Assembly (NCBI GenBank): GCA_958510825.1
Contig: OY294044.1
Coordinates: 41,638,791-41,702,790, forward strand
From: Brachypterus glaber
Lineage: Eukaryota; Arthropoda; Insecta; Coleoptera; Kateretidae
Direction of reading: 5' to 3'
DNA: 64,000 bases
Of the stretch, positions 1 through 10,728 are shown piece after piece (the first letter of the stretch is position 1; every line of letters begins with the position of its first letter). A program made the translations under genes and the position numbers. The notes beneath the pieces were generated by a model, which worked only from the letters and a program-made list of their open reading frames with translations, made no database searches and had not been told where the DNA came from.

Positions 1-288
1 GCACACCCCTGGTTGAAATAAGTACATGGTTGAAATAAGTACATGAAAATAACACATAAAAACGGGCCTTGGTAGGATTAGTTGACGTGCAAAACCTCGT
101 TGATATATCTCAAAGGGTTCCTGAGTTATTAAATAAAAACCGATTTTTTAGCCACTTTCAAAGGGGCGTAGCTCCCTTATAACGCATTTTTAGACATATG
201 TTTATAGGAACTTTTTGTCATATTTTATGATGTAGAATCATCTGTTAAAATTTCCGACGCTATTTCAAATACACCGTGTATAGTGGTT
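1..288 (-). repeat. Partial copy of palindromic foldback repeat FB-A (one arm)
   Basis: This stretch matches 2985-3236, which is one arm of the foldback element at 1757-3533, and is the reverse complement of the other arm (about 2054-2330). It ends with the same terminal motif, seen in reverse complement as TACACGGTGTATTTGAAAT. Only one arm is present; the rest lies outside the window or is lost. No gene is visible. Confidence 0.8.
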
Positions 289-1005
289 TTTGAGATTGCT
301 GAAATTAAATCTGATAATAAATTTTTTCTAACTCCACCCTCTAAGGGTCGAGGGGGTAAATATTTTCAAATATTTTCAATATTTTCGTCAAAATTGGTAT
401 ATAGGGGTTTTTGGGGTTGGGGCTGAAATTAAATCTGTTAATATTTTTTCTAATTTCACCCTCTAAGGGGTGTGGAGTAGGTTTCGTGAAAACTGATATA
501 TTCGAGTTTTCGAGGTTGCTGAAAGTGAATCTGATAATAAAAAAAAGAAAATTCTAAATCCACCACCGTGAAAATTTGTATATTGGGGTTTTTGAGGTTG
601 CTGAAAGTGAATCTCATTATAAAAAAATCTTACTCTACCCCCAAAGGGTCAGGGGGTAGTTTTTGTGAAAATTGGTTTATTGGGGTTTTTTGAGTTGCTG
701 AAAGTGAATCTGATAATAAAAAAAATCTTACTCCACCCACCAAGGGACAGGGGGTAATTTTCTTGAAAATTTATATATTGGGGTTTTTGAGGGCGTTTAA
801 ACTAAATCTTTTAATAAAATGTTCTAATTTCACCTCCTGATTGGTATAAAGGGGTTTTTAGGGTTGCTGAAAGAGAGTCTCATAATAAAAAGTTTTAACT
901 GCACCCCCTAAGAGGCGGGGGATAGTTTTCGTGAAAATTGGTATATTTTTAAGGTTGCTAAAACTAAATCTAATAATAAAAAGTTCATTTTACGCTCGGT
1001 GGTTT
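285..1005. repeat. Degenerate tandem array, units about 70-120 bp
   Basis: Seven to eight diverged units follow one another. Each has the pattern 'ggggtttttgaggttgctga', then an 'aatctgataataaa' segment, a C-rich 'ccaccccctaagggtcaggggg' like block and a 'gtgaaaattggtatat' segment. Unit length varies through internal deletions. There are no open frames of note. The core resembles the unit of the array at 57838-58273. Confidence 0.75.
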
Positions 1006-1756
1006 AAAATGGGAAAGCTCTTTTACCGGGCAGTGTATTTAAAACATTTTACAATGCAAATTAAACGCATTATAAAAACAGTTGGTACATAATTCTAGAC
1101 CCCAAAGTTGTAATTTTTTTCTTAAAATTTTATATTTAAATAATTTTTTAATAATAAATATTTAATTTATTATTAAATTTATTCTTTTTTTTACACTTTT
1201 GTTATTCCTTTAGCTTCAGAATTACGAGCAGTAACTTTTATTTGATTTAAAGTTAAGCATGCTTATCTTATATCCTTTTTTATATTTTATTAGATTGACT
1301 AGACGTCTATTGGCATAAAAAGGTTTTTATTTATTATATACTTTATTATACATTATTATACTATACACAGAGCGTAGCGTTATAATAGTATTATACGGTG
1401 GTTTCGAACTTCCCAAAATCTCCAAAAAACGTCCTAGAGAAAAAATTCTTGTATACAAATGTGTTTCATGAAAAAATAAGAAATTGTGTCCGTCTGTCCG
1501 CCGTCCGCTATCAACATGAAATGGAAAAATCAAGTTCTAGGAGAGGAAGATCCATATTGTTTTTAAAAGTAATAACCCCAAAAACCAAAAAAAAACAAAA
1601 TTATTGTGGGTTAAACTTTTAAAAAAATTGAAAAAACTTTCAGTTTCATTTTTTTTTCATTTTTTTTTTCGTTTTTCGAAAAAAAAAATCTGATTTTTTT
1701 TATATTTTTTTGATTTCTTTTTTTTTTTGAAAGAGAAAAAAGAATTTTTGAATAGT
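1006..1756. other. AT-rich stretch without a recognisable gene
   Basis: Very AT-rich sequence with homopolymer A and T runs, particularly 1605-1740. The short open frames at 1327-1622 overlap on opposite strands and look like chance. A related A/T-run stretch occurs at 39040-39210. Nothing else is supported. Confidence 0.5.
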
Positions 1757-3533
1757 ATACACGGTGTATTTGAAATTCACATGACCCTTCTTTGCGATTA
1801 AAAAACGTTTCACCCGATGGATTATTTGATTTTTGGTTTTAAATTGATATTTACGTTATAAGTAAACAAAATATACAAGAAAACTATGTGTTTTCCAAAG
1901 TTTAACTAAAAGTGAATAACGGCGAACTGTGTTATATTATCCACTAAAATTTCCATATATCTTCGCGACGGGTTAATTTCAGTATTTACACATTTTATGA
2001 TAAGTAAAAGTATAAATAAACAAGCCGTGAATATATGTAATGCTACGAATTCCTTTATACACGGTGCATTTGAAATAGAGTCGGAAATTTTAACAGATGA
2101 TTCTACATCATAAAATATGACAAAAAGTTCCTATAAACATATGTCTAAAAATTCGTCATAAGGGAGCTACACCCCTTTGAAAGTGGCTAAAAAAATCTGT
2201 TTTTATTTAATAACTCAGGAACCCTTTGAGATATATCAACGAGGTTTTGCACGTCAACTAATCCTACCAAGGCCCGTTTTTATGTCTTATTTTCACGTAC
2301 TTATTTAAACCAGGGGTGTGCGAAACGGGGGACCCTTATCAGTTTTTTGTCCCAAACTTTTTTCTGTGTAACTTTTTTGCAATTTTATTTTTGAAATATG
2401 ATTCCTCAGGTCAAAATACATAAAAAAGGTACTCTTGTTGTAATACTGTAGGATTAACCGTTTTCGAGAAAAGTTCATTTGAAGGTGAAATTTCACGGTT
2501 CGAGGACGAAAAATTCAATACTAAAATGTCGAAAACCAAAATTTTAATAATGCAATGTTATTCTACATCAAAAAACTAAGAAAAAAGTTGCCATACTTGT
2601 AGGTCGAAAAAACGCTTTTAAAGCTACCATAACCCTTTAAAAATGGTGCATATTTAGGAGACCATAGCTCCATTAGGATTGATTTTTGGAAGTACCTGTT
2701 TATGAGGTTTTTTTCTTAGTTTTTAATGTACATTCGCCCTGCATCATTAAAATTTTGGTTTTCAACATTTTAGTATTTAATTTTTCGTCCTCGAACCGTG
2801 GAATTTCACCTTCAAATGAATTTTTCTCGAAAACGGTTAACCCTACAGTATTACAACAAGAGTACCTTTTTTATGTATTTTGACTTAAGGAATCATATTC
2901 CAAAAATAGAATTGCAAAAAAGTTACACAGAAAAAATTTTGGGACAAAAAACTGAAAAGCCCTCCCCGTTTCGCACACCCCTGGTTGAAATAAGTACATG
3001 AAAATAACACATAAAAACGGGCCTTGGTAGGATTAGTTGACGTGCAAAACCTCGTTGATATATCTCAAAGGGTTCCTGAGTTATTAAATAAAAACCGATT
3101 TTTTTAGCCACTTTCAAAGGGGTGTAGCTCTCTTATGACGCATTTTTTGACATATGTTTATAGGAACTTTTTGTCATATTTTATGATGTAGAATCATCTG
3201 TTAAAATTTCCGACGCTATTTCAAATGCACCGTGTATAAAGGAATTCGTAGCATTACATATATTCACGGCTTGTTTATTTATACTTTTACTTATCATAAA
3301 ATGTGTAAATACTGAAATTAACCCGTCGCGAAGATATATGGAAATTTTAGTGGATAATATAACACAGTTCGCCGTTATTCACTTTTAGTTTAACTTTGGA
3401 AAACACTCCGTTTTCTTGTATATTTTGTTTACTTATAACGTAAATATCAATTTAAAACCAAAAATCAAATAATCCATCGGGTGAAACGTTTATTAATCGC
3501 AAAGAAGGGTCACGTAAACCTTTTTGATAAATA
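1757..3533. repeat. Long palindromic foldback element FB-A, copy 1
   Basis: The left half (1757 to about 2640) is repeated as reverse complement in the right half (about 2650 to 3533), centred near 2645. The inner palindrome begins and ends at about 2057 and 3236 with the motif TACACGGTGCATTTGAAAT. The outer arms (1757-2056 and 3237-3533) are also inverted copies of each other, and the left one begins with the same motif, so one palindrome appears nested in, or extended by, another. The right end runs into an N gap. Other copies are at 1-288 and 49803-50998. The short open frames inside are mirrored on both arms and are not genes. Confidence 0.85.
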
Positions 3534-3733
3534 NNNNNNNNNNNNNNNNNNNNNNNNNNNNNNNNNNNNNNNNNNNNNNNNNNNNNNNNNNNNNNNNNNN
3601 NNNNNNNNNNNNNNNNNNNNNNNNNNNNNNNNNNNNNNNNNNNNNNNNNNNNNNNNNNNNNNNNNNNNNNNNNNNNNNNNNNNNNNNNNNNNNNNNNNNN
3701 NNNNNNNNNNNNNNNNNNNNNNNNNNNNNNNNN
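3534..3733. other. Assembly gap of 200 N
   Basis: Exactly 200 N bases, the same length as the second gap at 58274-58473, so the length is a placeholder. All open frames crossing it are artefacts. Confidence 0.99.
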
Positions 3734-3896
3734 CACTTATGCAAAGTACTACTAACAAAAAATATAACTTTCTTAAAAGATCTTTTTGCGAAAAACGAAA
3801 AAAATAAAAAAATGCATTTAAACGAAAAATTAAAAAAAAATCAAAAAAAAAATTCAAACTGTTTACTATATTTTCAGCCTATCGATGTTCTATTTA

Positions 3897-4175
3897 CACA
3901 GTACTACCCTGTTAAGTTTAGGTTTTTTGGATCATTTTTTTTGGTCATCCGACAAATTTTATTTTAGTTGTTGATAGTAGACTACCCCTCATTACATAAT
4001 ACTAGTCACCTAAATCGCAGCTGCTCCTTGGGAGATTTTTAGGTTTTTGGGTTTTTTAACTTTTTTTTTGTATTATTAGAAGAAAAAAAAAATAGTTTTT
4101 ATTAATACTTTGGCTAAAACAACTGAAAAAAAAAAATAGGTGGTCATTCCAAAAGAGCTAAACTTTACAGGGTCC
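3897..4175. repeat. MITE family M1, copy a
   Basis: Begins with a CACAGT-led sequence containing 'gtttaggttttttgga' and ends with the inverted counterpart ('ggtcattccaaaagagctaaac'-like). The interior around 3965-4090 matches the reverse complement of 18640-18850. The second copy (6631-6659 continuing at 18606-18877) is split by the gypsy element. No coding capacity is seen. Confidence 0.7.
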
Positions 4176-4239
4176 CAAAAATTAGCGAAAAAAAAGGAAA
4201 CAGTCTCCCGGTATTAATTCACATAACAAACGTATGTAA

Positions 4240-4800
4240 AAAAACATTCCCTATATTTTTCAAATTTTGGGATCGTGCCGAGGGGTAGTTTTCAACCAAC
4301 AAATGCTCGATGACGGCATTTCTCTGTTTTGTTCGTTTAAAAATAAATATAAACAAATTAATCTATCGAATAATTTTTACGTTGTTATTTAAAGTACTAT
4401 CGGGAGACCGTTCCCTATTATTTAATAATTTTCGGATCGTGCTGAGGGGTAGTTTTCAACCAACAAATGCTCGATAACGGTATTTGTCTGTTTTGTTTGT
4501 TTAAAAATAAATATAAACAAATTGATCTACCAAATAATGTTTAAGCTGTTAGGAAAAGTACTACCGGAAGACCATTCCATGTTATTTTCAAAATATTCGG
4601 ATCCTGTAGTTTTATACCAACGAATGCTCGATGAGGGTATTACTTTGTTTTGTTTGTTTAAAAATAAATATAAACAAATTGATCTACCAAATAATTTTTA
4701 CGCTATTATATAAAGTACTATTGGGAGACCATTCCCTATTATTTACAAAAATTTCGGATCGTGCTGGGGAGTAATTTTCAAAAATTGCTGATGACGGTAT
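4240..4800. repeat. Satellite-like tandem repeat, unit about 160 bp
   Basis: About three and a half units share a 'tcggatcgtgc' box (near 4270, 4433, 4598 and 4753) and a 'gtttaaaaataaatataaac' box, at roughly 155-165 bp intervals. A further partial unit lies at 6498-6630, on the other side of the retrocopy inserted at 4800-6497. The 63-residue open frame in one unit is not a gene. Confidence 0.85.
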
Positions 4801-4835
4801 TATTTTTTTTTTAATTTTAAACAAGTTTATTAAAA
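4800..4835 (-). terminator. Poly(A) signal and poly(A) tail remnant of a retrocopy
   Basis: Read on the minus strand, AATAAA (complement of 4826-4831) is followed about 14 bases later by a run of ten A (complement of 4803-4812), which then abuts the satellite. This is the expected 3' end of a reverse-transcribed polyadenylated RNA, and matches the strand of the USP pseudogene. Confidence 0.75.
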
Positions 4836-4949
4836 TAACATAAGATTAAAATGAATATGTAAAATAAATAAATAATAAATTAAATTAATACCTAATGTAA
4901 TTAAAGATGTGATTTTTAACCTTGTTCGTAGAATAATATGTATGCTTCA

Positions 4950-5935
4950 CCTGATACAATCGATCTTAGTAAAATTGAAGATACTCTAGAGTCGTTGTGT
5001 TGGTGCCACGTGTGATTATAGGGATGTTTCAATAGGCGGTGTAGTGTACGCTATACGTGGTACCACTGTGATTTGAAATGGCGTATAAGTTGTATTTGGA
5101 GGGTGCAACGGACTCTGCCGCATAATTGCTCATATCTAATTCTTCTAGAGGGAAGTCTACGGTGATTCTGAGCTTACTTTGAAACTGTGTCGTCGGGGAG
5201 AAGCGTTTAGGGTGAATTACTAAGATTTTTGGGAACTTTTAAATTTTAAAGAATTTTGTGTATTTTCGGCGCTCTTTGCATTTTGAACATGTAGGTTTTT
5301 TATCACCGTCCCGATTCTTCCCCTGTGAAGGATTCCAAACAATGTAACAAACTTAAATGTGTTGTGGAAGAGAGAGAGAAAGGTCCCAGAATGGTTCGAA
5401 TGTGACGGAACAATGGCTGCAATGGGTGCATTTGAGGGTGGATTTCAGTTGTCCGACGAAGAGGTCCAAAATGCGAGAGTCGTCCATCCGGAGGTGTCTG
5501 GACCATGATTCGGCAGATTATTCATTATTAGTTAATTTTTCATCTATTTTTTTTCAAAATAGGTTTAGATTTTTCCGTTACCCTGTTAACGTCCTGGTGA
5601 AGTTCCTCTAAAAGGTACCGCAGAAATTCTTGTGCGTCCTGTTGTTTATAGTCTAGAAATCGGGGGGCGAAAATTTGGATTTGGTTCTTGAGAGAAACCG
5701 TATTTAATACCCGTTCAGACGAATCTTCTGACCACAACTGTTTTATCATATGTCAAATGTCTTAATTAAAGCTCCACGCATACTTGATATATTGGTGTTG
5801 ATGTCCTGCATATAGCTGTCCTTCTTTAAGTATTCCATCAAAAGTTTCGTGTTCGAAAGGCATGTAATGACTGAGTTCATGAAACAGGTATTCCCGATAT
5901 TTTTTAACCCTTCAAGACCCAGAGTTTTGACTGGA
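4950..5935 (-). pseudogene. USP2/USP21-like ubiquitin-specific protease retropseudogene
   Basis: On the minus strand the conserved blocks of a USP (UCH) catalytic domain appear in order, without introns: a Cys box NIGNTCFMNS (about 5870-5930) with its catalytic Cys, the QQDAQEFLRYLLEELH block (about 5600-5660), a [10 protein letters not shown] zinc-ribbon half and [12 protein letters not shown] (about 5370-5440), a second CSKCKERRKY block near 5270, and the His box SGTTYSVHYTAY (about 5030-5080). Family knowledge: these enzymes remove ubiquitin from proteins. Frameshifts and stops separate the blocks (for example around 5535 and 5500), so no full protein can be made. Lack of introns and the poly(A) tail point to a processed copy of an mRNA. 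A USP2/21/8-type parent is my best guess. An RT-associated domain is fused upstream. Confidence 0.85.
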
Positions 5936-6004
5936 CTTCCGACCTCTGGCTTATTGTTTGTGATATAGTTTTTCTCGCTGTTATCCTAAACATCACTGTA
6001 ATTT

Positions 6005-6475
6005 AAAGGGTTGTTGGTGTTGTCTAATTTATATTCGTTCATTTCAGAATCATTATTAAATATTCCCAAGACACTTATAGCATTACCTCTTTGGATGGCC
6101 ATACTTATGCCTTCTAGAAAGTAAAGACCTTCCAAAGGGTTGTCGGTAGATTCTACCAAGTGTTTACAAATGTCCTTAAGAAAGGCCTTAGTGCCTGGAC
6201 CATATGAACCATAAGTTTCAATAGCTATGGGAAAAAATTCTTAATCTTTTGATAGAAATTTGTATCTCTTGATCTTAATGTTTTTTGCTCGTTCTGCAGT
6301 AGAGCCAGCCTTTTTAGAATTAACATGAAGATAAGAGGGAGCCACAGTGTACATACAGATAAAGTCCCTTCCCTCTTTTAAATGGAACCAAAGTCATTCC
6401 GTCTGGTCTTTTGCCGTAGATTCGTGCCATTAAACCTGGAGGTTCTAAAATAGGTTGTAGATCAATAATAGCTTA
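6005..6475 (-). pseudogene. RT-associated C-terminal domain remnant fused upstream of the USP retrocopy
   Basis: On the minus strand, just upstream of the USP Cys box and in the same direction, motifs such as ILEPPGLMARIYGKRPDGMT, then VAPSYLHVNSKKAGSTAER, then PIAIETYGSYGPG and ISMAIQRGNAISVLG can be read. I recognise this pattern from a domain found near the end of many invertebrate predicted proteins that also carry reverse transcriptase; its function is not known to me. One frameshift near 6380 and one stop near 6240 break it. About 70 residues of low-complexity linker with one stop separate it from the USP. It may be the 5' part of a chimeric transcript that was copied back into the genome. 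Confidence 0.55.
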
Positions 6476-6497
6476 AGCTCTCTTTATTAGTTTGTTT

Positions 6498-6630
6498 ACT
6501 TCTTTGTTTTCTTTTGATTATTTAAAAATAAATATAAAAAAATAGATCTACTAAATAATTTTTACGATCTTATGTAAAGTACTACCACGATCGTGCCGAC
6601 TGGTAGTTTTCTGCTCGATGCTCGATGATG
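6498..6630. repeat. Remnant unit of the ~160-bp satellite
   Basis: The 'atttaaaaataaatataaa' box, 'gatctactaaataatttttac' like box and 'gatcgtgccgac' box of the satellite at 4240-4800 reappear here. This places the retrocopy as an insertion inside the satellite array. Confidence 0.7.
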
Positions 6631-7223
6631 CACAGTGCGAGTTTAGGCTTTTTGGAATGTGTAACATGCCGGTTTTGGATGTTACATTTTGGGGCTGGTT
6701 CTTGCTTAATTTTGTATGAATTGAGATACGCCGAGTGTTACTTTTCTCATATTATATAGTTCTACCTAGGGCCAGAGTGTGGTTTTATTCCCTACCTGCT
6801 AATTATGTACTGCTAATCCTTTAAGTGCAACTAATTACCACGTATCTACCTTTAATTTGATTAAGCATATTTAACTAAACAAAACACTTAAATTTTGAGG
6901 TTATGTTTCGGTTGTAAACAAATACACTGTGGTTCGGCGAGGATATGATCTGGCCAGAAATGGTAATATTATACCATTTAAACCGTTAGACCCTGTACGA
7001 CGGTGTTGTTTGATCACACAACCCATAAATATTGATAATTAACTTCATTAGTTAAGGTTATTAAAGGAATTGAACAGAAATTCATGGTATTTTGATATTA
7101 TAATTGTGACCAGAATTGGATAATATCGGACTTCTTGCGTTAAATTCGAGGGGATCGGTATAGTAGAATTGGATTTTGTCGACGGGTCTGCATTTCGACG
7201 AGGTTGCATTTTTCACAGTCTAA

Positions 7224-7233
7224 CTATAAAAGA
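7224..7233 (+). promoter_or_regulatory. TATA-like box in the 5' LTR
   Basis: CTATAAAAG lies here and is followed by AT-rich sequence. An AATAAA (about 7324) lies some 95 bases further on. If both are used, U3 would be about 590 bases and R short. The same sequences are in the 3' LTR. Inference from motif and position only. Confidence 0.45.
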
Positions 7234-7384
7234 CAAAGTTTTAATTTAATTTAATTCATTATATTTATATAACTAATATTATAAATATGAAGAAATATAC
7301 TTTCTTACTCCTTTACGATGTGAATAAATAATATTACCTCATTTCTATTTTTAAATTCATGGTGTTCTATTGCACCTGTCAACT

Positions 7385-7648
7385 ATGACGTCACAGTTCT
7401 TCGGACTGAGACGTAGAATCGGTTTCGCCGACACATTCCCGGCACTTGCTTTTGACCTGTTTAACAAATCACGTGAAATTTTGCGAAGGCTGGTACAAAA
7501 AGGTTCCGGTGAGTAAGGAATTCCGTTATTATCATAAATACATATATAACTATTTGTTCTGTTATTAACAGGCCTTTTCATTTACCCCATCTTAACATAC
7601 CACACCAAATTACCTAACGGAAAAGGGTGTACGCATCCGCCATTATGA
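7385..7648 (+). CDS. Possible small spliced ORF inside the LTR
   Basis: An ATG at 7385 opens a frame that runs to a consensus splice donor (G|GTGAGTAAG, intron from 7509). A consensus acceptor (TTATTAACAG) ends at 7571, giving a 63-bp intron, a typical insect size. Splicing keeps the frame open to TGA at 7646-7648, giving 66 residues, basic, with an RRRIGF start region. Unspliced, the frame stops at once in the intron. The identical arrangement is in the 3' LTR at about 7385+10187. On the minus strand the same DNA is also open (7357-7581 and 7614-7841), so which strand, if any, is coding is unclear. No family is recognised. Confidence 0.3.
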
Positions 7649-7866
7649 TAGAAGATTTTGTGCCATACATGACTTTACCCTCATCGATGTCCACATTGAG
7701 ATCATAAATGTTTGTCGAATATTGAGAAAATCCAGAATCCTGAGAGTAACTCCCTTTTTGAGAGATCTTTGGCCGGTTCCGGTACTCTCTCAAGGTCGGA
7801 CGTTCCACGTGCATTCCTGAGGTTCCAGATTCAACAATCAATGGGAATCCTCCTATGAGGTATTTT
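7614..7866 (-). CDS. Open frame on the minus strand of the LTR, unknown
   Basis: A frame open on the minus strand from about 7866 to a stop at 7614, with no ATG at its far end; the first ATG codes for the M of a GMHVERPTLREY segment. The composition looks protein-like (mixed polar residues, few repeats), for example YSQDSGFSQYSTNIYDLNVD. A second open frame follows at 7581-7357 on the same strand. The same frames recur in the 3' LTR (18028-17801 and 17768-17544). They could be a captured host fragment, an antisense gene, or chance. No family is recognised. Confidence 0.25.
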
Positions 7867-8410
7867 TTTCCGCTTCAAAATTAAGGTGATGTACTTTTTT
7901 ATTTTATATTTTTAAGTAACCATTTTTTCAAACAACGTTCGTTGATAACTTGTTTTGAGAATCTTAGTATAAGGCCCTGTCGTATGAGACATACCTTGCC
8001 ATAGCATATAGGCACTGGGTCCTATTCACTCAACTTTATACTTTATAATTCTAGTTGTCAAACCTATTTCAATTTATAATTCATGTTCGTAAACTTTAAA
8101 TTACTGTTATAGATGATTTTTTACATTTTAATTATAATAAATATTTTAATACTTTTTAAATAGGCGTTTTTGTCAATCTCTATAAAATAACCACCCTTTT
8201 AAAACAAATCGAGCTTTAATATTTGATATTAATTTAACTTAATTATTATTTATAATAACCCTCTGCTAAATAACACCAGGTAAGCGCCATCGTAACCCAC
8301 CCCTTGTGAGACTGTCTCAGTATCGTCTCCAAAGAGCTAGACGGTGCGTCACGTCATTTCAGGCAAGCGTAACTAACATCGTTACCCCCCCCATTTTGCA
8401 GCGTGACAAG

Positions 8411-8428
8411 TGGCGCCCAACGTGGGGC
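8411..8428 (+). promoter_or_regulatory. Primer binding site, tRNA-Lys type
   Basis: TGGCGCCCAACGTGGGGC starts two bases after the LTR end. It is complementary to the 3' 18 nucleotides of the tRNA-Lys(CUU) I know from animals, which ends GCCCCACGTTGGGCGCCA. Several insect gypsy elements use tRNA-Lys. Confidence 0.85.
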
Positions 8429-10728
8429 CCACGTTTTGGTGCTTATTTGGTGTTTTGGTGACAGTTTTTGGTACGTTGGTGATGGTTATACATTCTGTTT
8501 TAAACAAATAGTGTAAGCATTACCGTCGGTACAAAATTCGGTCTTTGTTTTGTAGAGGTAAATGGTAAATAATTGGCGCCCTATCCTACACCTGCTCAAA
8601 CTTGTTTTATGGTGTTTTGTAGAGATTGACATACTTTTGATCTTGGATTGATTTTTAATTGACAAATATATGCACAGATTCATTATTAGTAAAGTTATTT
8701 GAGCATACAGAGAGTGTATTTGAACAGTATACTTAAATAATTTTATATTTTAGTATACATGGAGCATCGGTTAGTATAGATACTCCACATTTAGTTTTGT
8801 ATTTTGTATTTTATACAGGGTGTCCCACCAGAAGGTGATTGAGATAGATCCCCTGTCGAAATTTTAGTTGAGTTTTAGTTTGTATAGCTACAGGGTGTCG
8901 CACCAAGAGGTGGTAAATATAGATCCCCTGGGAGTTTTTGAGTTTGTGTTGTCTTTTAGAGGCAGTTTTTGCATTTGGTGCAGTAAATGCGCGAAATGCG
9001 ATCCAAATAAATTTTGGCATTAGAGTATACGGGGTGGGGTAAAACCGGGTACTCTGTGGTATGTTAAGTGGTGGTAAATAAATAATTTTTTTTCAAAAAT
9101 AATTGGGTTCAGTGCGCTTATCCTTTGTTTTGGATAAAGTAAAATTATACAGGGTGTTTCGCAAATACTTCTGTATAAATTTTTTTCTGTTTTTCTCTCA
9201 CATTTTGGGGAAAACACTTTGAGTCTAATCCATTACAGATGGGCACACTGTAATCTACTGGTTTTGAAATTTTGTTTTAGCGCTATAGGCTAGTAGCCAA
9301 CTTTGTTTTTTAAACTTATTTAAAATTTCTAGTGTTTGGTCCAAAAGAAAAAAATATTTTAGCTGTGGTTGTGCACTTATGTGTCAATTTTAAAAACAGT
9401 CAAAGCAAGTTAGGTTAAGTTAGTGTAAGTTAGTGTTAATTATCAGTGTATTGTCCATCAAGTATTTATTAGTCATTCGTAAATTTGTGAGTAAAATTTT
9501 TAGATTTTGTTTAGCAAAATTAATACTTAGTCATAGCCGTAGGGAAAATTAAAAAAAAAAAAAAAAAAAAAAATAAATAAAAAAAAAAAAACTTAGTAAA
9601 TTATAATTTTATTAAATATAGTCAAAAAAAAAAATATATAGTGAAAACAAAAATAAATTTAAATTACAAAAAAAAAAATTATAAATAAATACAAATCGAC
9701 AATACGGAAAAAAAAGTAATTAATAAATAGATAATACATTCCTTTTTAGAATTTTGGCAAATTAAGTATTTTTGGGTCCGGTAACTTAATATAATTTTCA
9801 GTACTAGTTGGTATTGGAATTTTTTTCATTTAATTTTAAATTTAAGCCTTTTGATACCAGTTGGTGTTGAGGTTTTTTCCAAAATTGTGCTGGATTGTTC
9901 GTGCTAATTGGTGTTAGGATTTTTTTTTCCAAAATTTTTAAATTTCTGGAACTTAAACCTGTTAATACAATTTAGCGTGGGAATTTTGGTTCATAATTTG
10001 GAAACTGCTTGAATTGAGTTTTTCAACGGTGATTGGTGCTGGTTTTTTTTCCATATTTTTGAGGATTTTGAACTGAAACCTTTACAATACTTTTTGGTAT
10101 TGGCGGTCTCTTTCTCACATCTTCGAGAGTTCGGATTAAAATTTATCGGCATTAGTTGGCGTTGGGGGTACCTTTTCGAGTTTTTCAATAATTCTGAATC
10201 TGAAATTTTTGGTACCGTGGTGTTGAAAATTTTTGGGTCAGGTTTTTTGGAAATTTTTTTGGATCCAAAACGCTTTAATACAATTGTGTTAGAGAATTTT
10301 TTTGATTTTTGCTAAAATTTTGAAAAGTATTTTTTGGAAAACTTTTGTGTTCACACGCTTTAATACACTTCGTATTAAAGATTTTTTTTAAATTTTTGCT
10401 AAAATTCGGAAAATTATTTTGCATTTTGGGAATTGAATTAAATTCGGGATTTCGACTACAGGAGTTTTGCAAGGCAAATATTTTAATTTCAATTGAAAGT
10501 TGTGTATTTAAATTTTACGAATACACTGTGTGGTTGGATTCCCTTATTTTTTTCAAATTTTGAAGGAATAATTTTTTTTCAAAAAAGAAAAAAAAAATAA
10601 AAAAAAGTTTTCCCACCTTTTTGTGAGGGAATTTATTCTTGAAATAAATTCAAGTTTTAATTTAAATTTTGGTCACTAAATAATATTTAGGTAATTTCTT
10701 TTATTAATAAATCAATCAATTTCTAGCT
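8429..10728 (+). other. Long gypsy leader with two sets of internal repeats
   Basis: No ORF of substance. Around 8814, 8889, 9028 and 9148 a 'tacagggtg' box recurs; the first two are followed by about 40 similar bases including 'agatcccctg'. 9540-9720 is A-rich. From about 9760 to 10400 a loose unit of 60-100 bp recurs, with 'ttaatacaattggtgttggaa' like and 'ttttttccaaaatttt' like parts. The gag ATG is directly preceded by TTTCTAG, which resembles a splice acceptor. Repeats in a leader could be packaging, translation or chromatin signals; none is shown. Confidence 0.6.

Larger units (their letters stand above)
6660..8408 (+). repeat. 5' LTR of the gypsy element
   Basis: 1749 bp, starting TGTAACATGCC and ending GCAGCGTGACA, matched by 16857-18601. 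Compared with the 3' LTR it has an extra 10 bp (around 7290) and a C run of 8 instead of 14 near 8386. This is long for a gypsy LTR. A TATA-like box and an AATAAA lie inside it, as do open frames on both strands. Confidence 0.95.

Noticed and set aside
3452..3967. Long open frames across the N run
   Set aside because: They consist mainly of unknown residues over the 200-N gap; likewise the frames at 58209-58545.
5357..5611. 84-residue plus-strand frame
   Set aside because: It is antisense to the USP pseudogene, whose motifs on the minus strand are clear.
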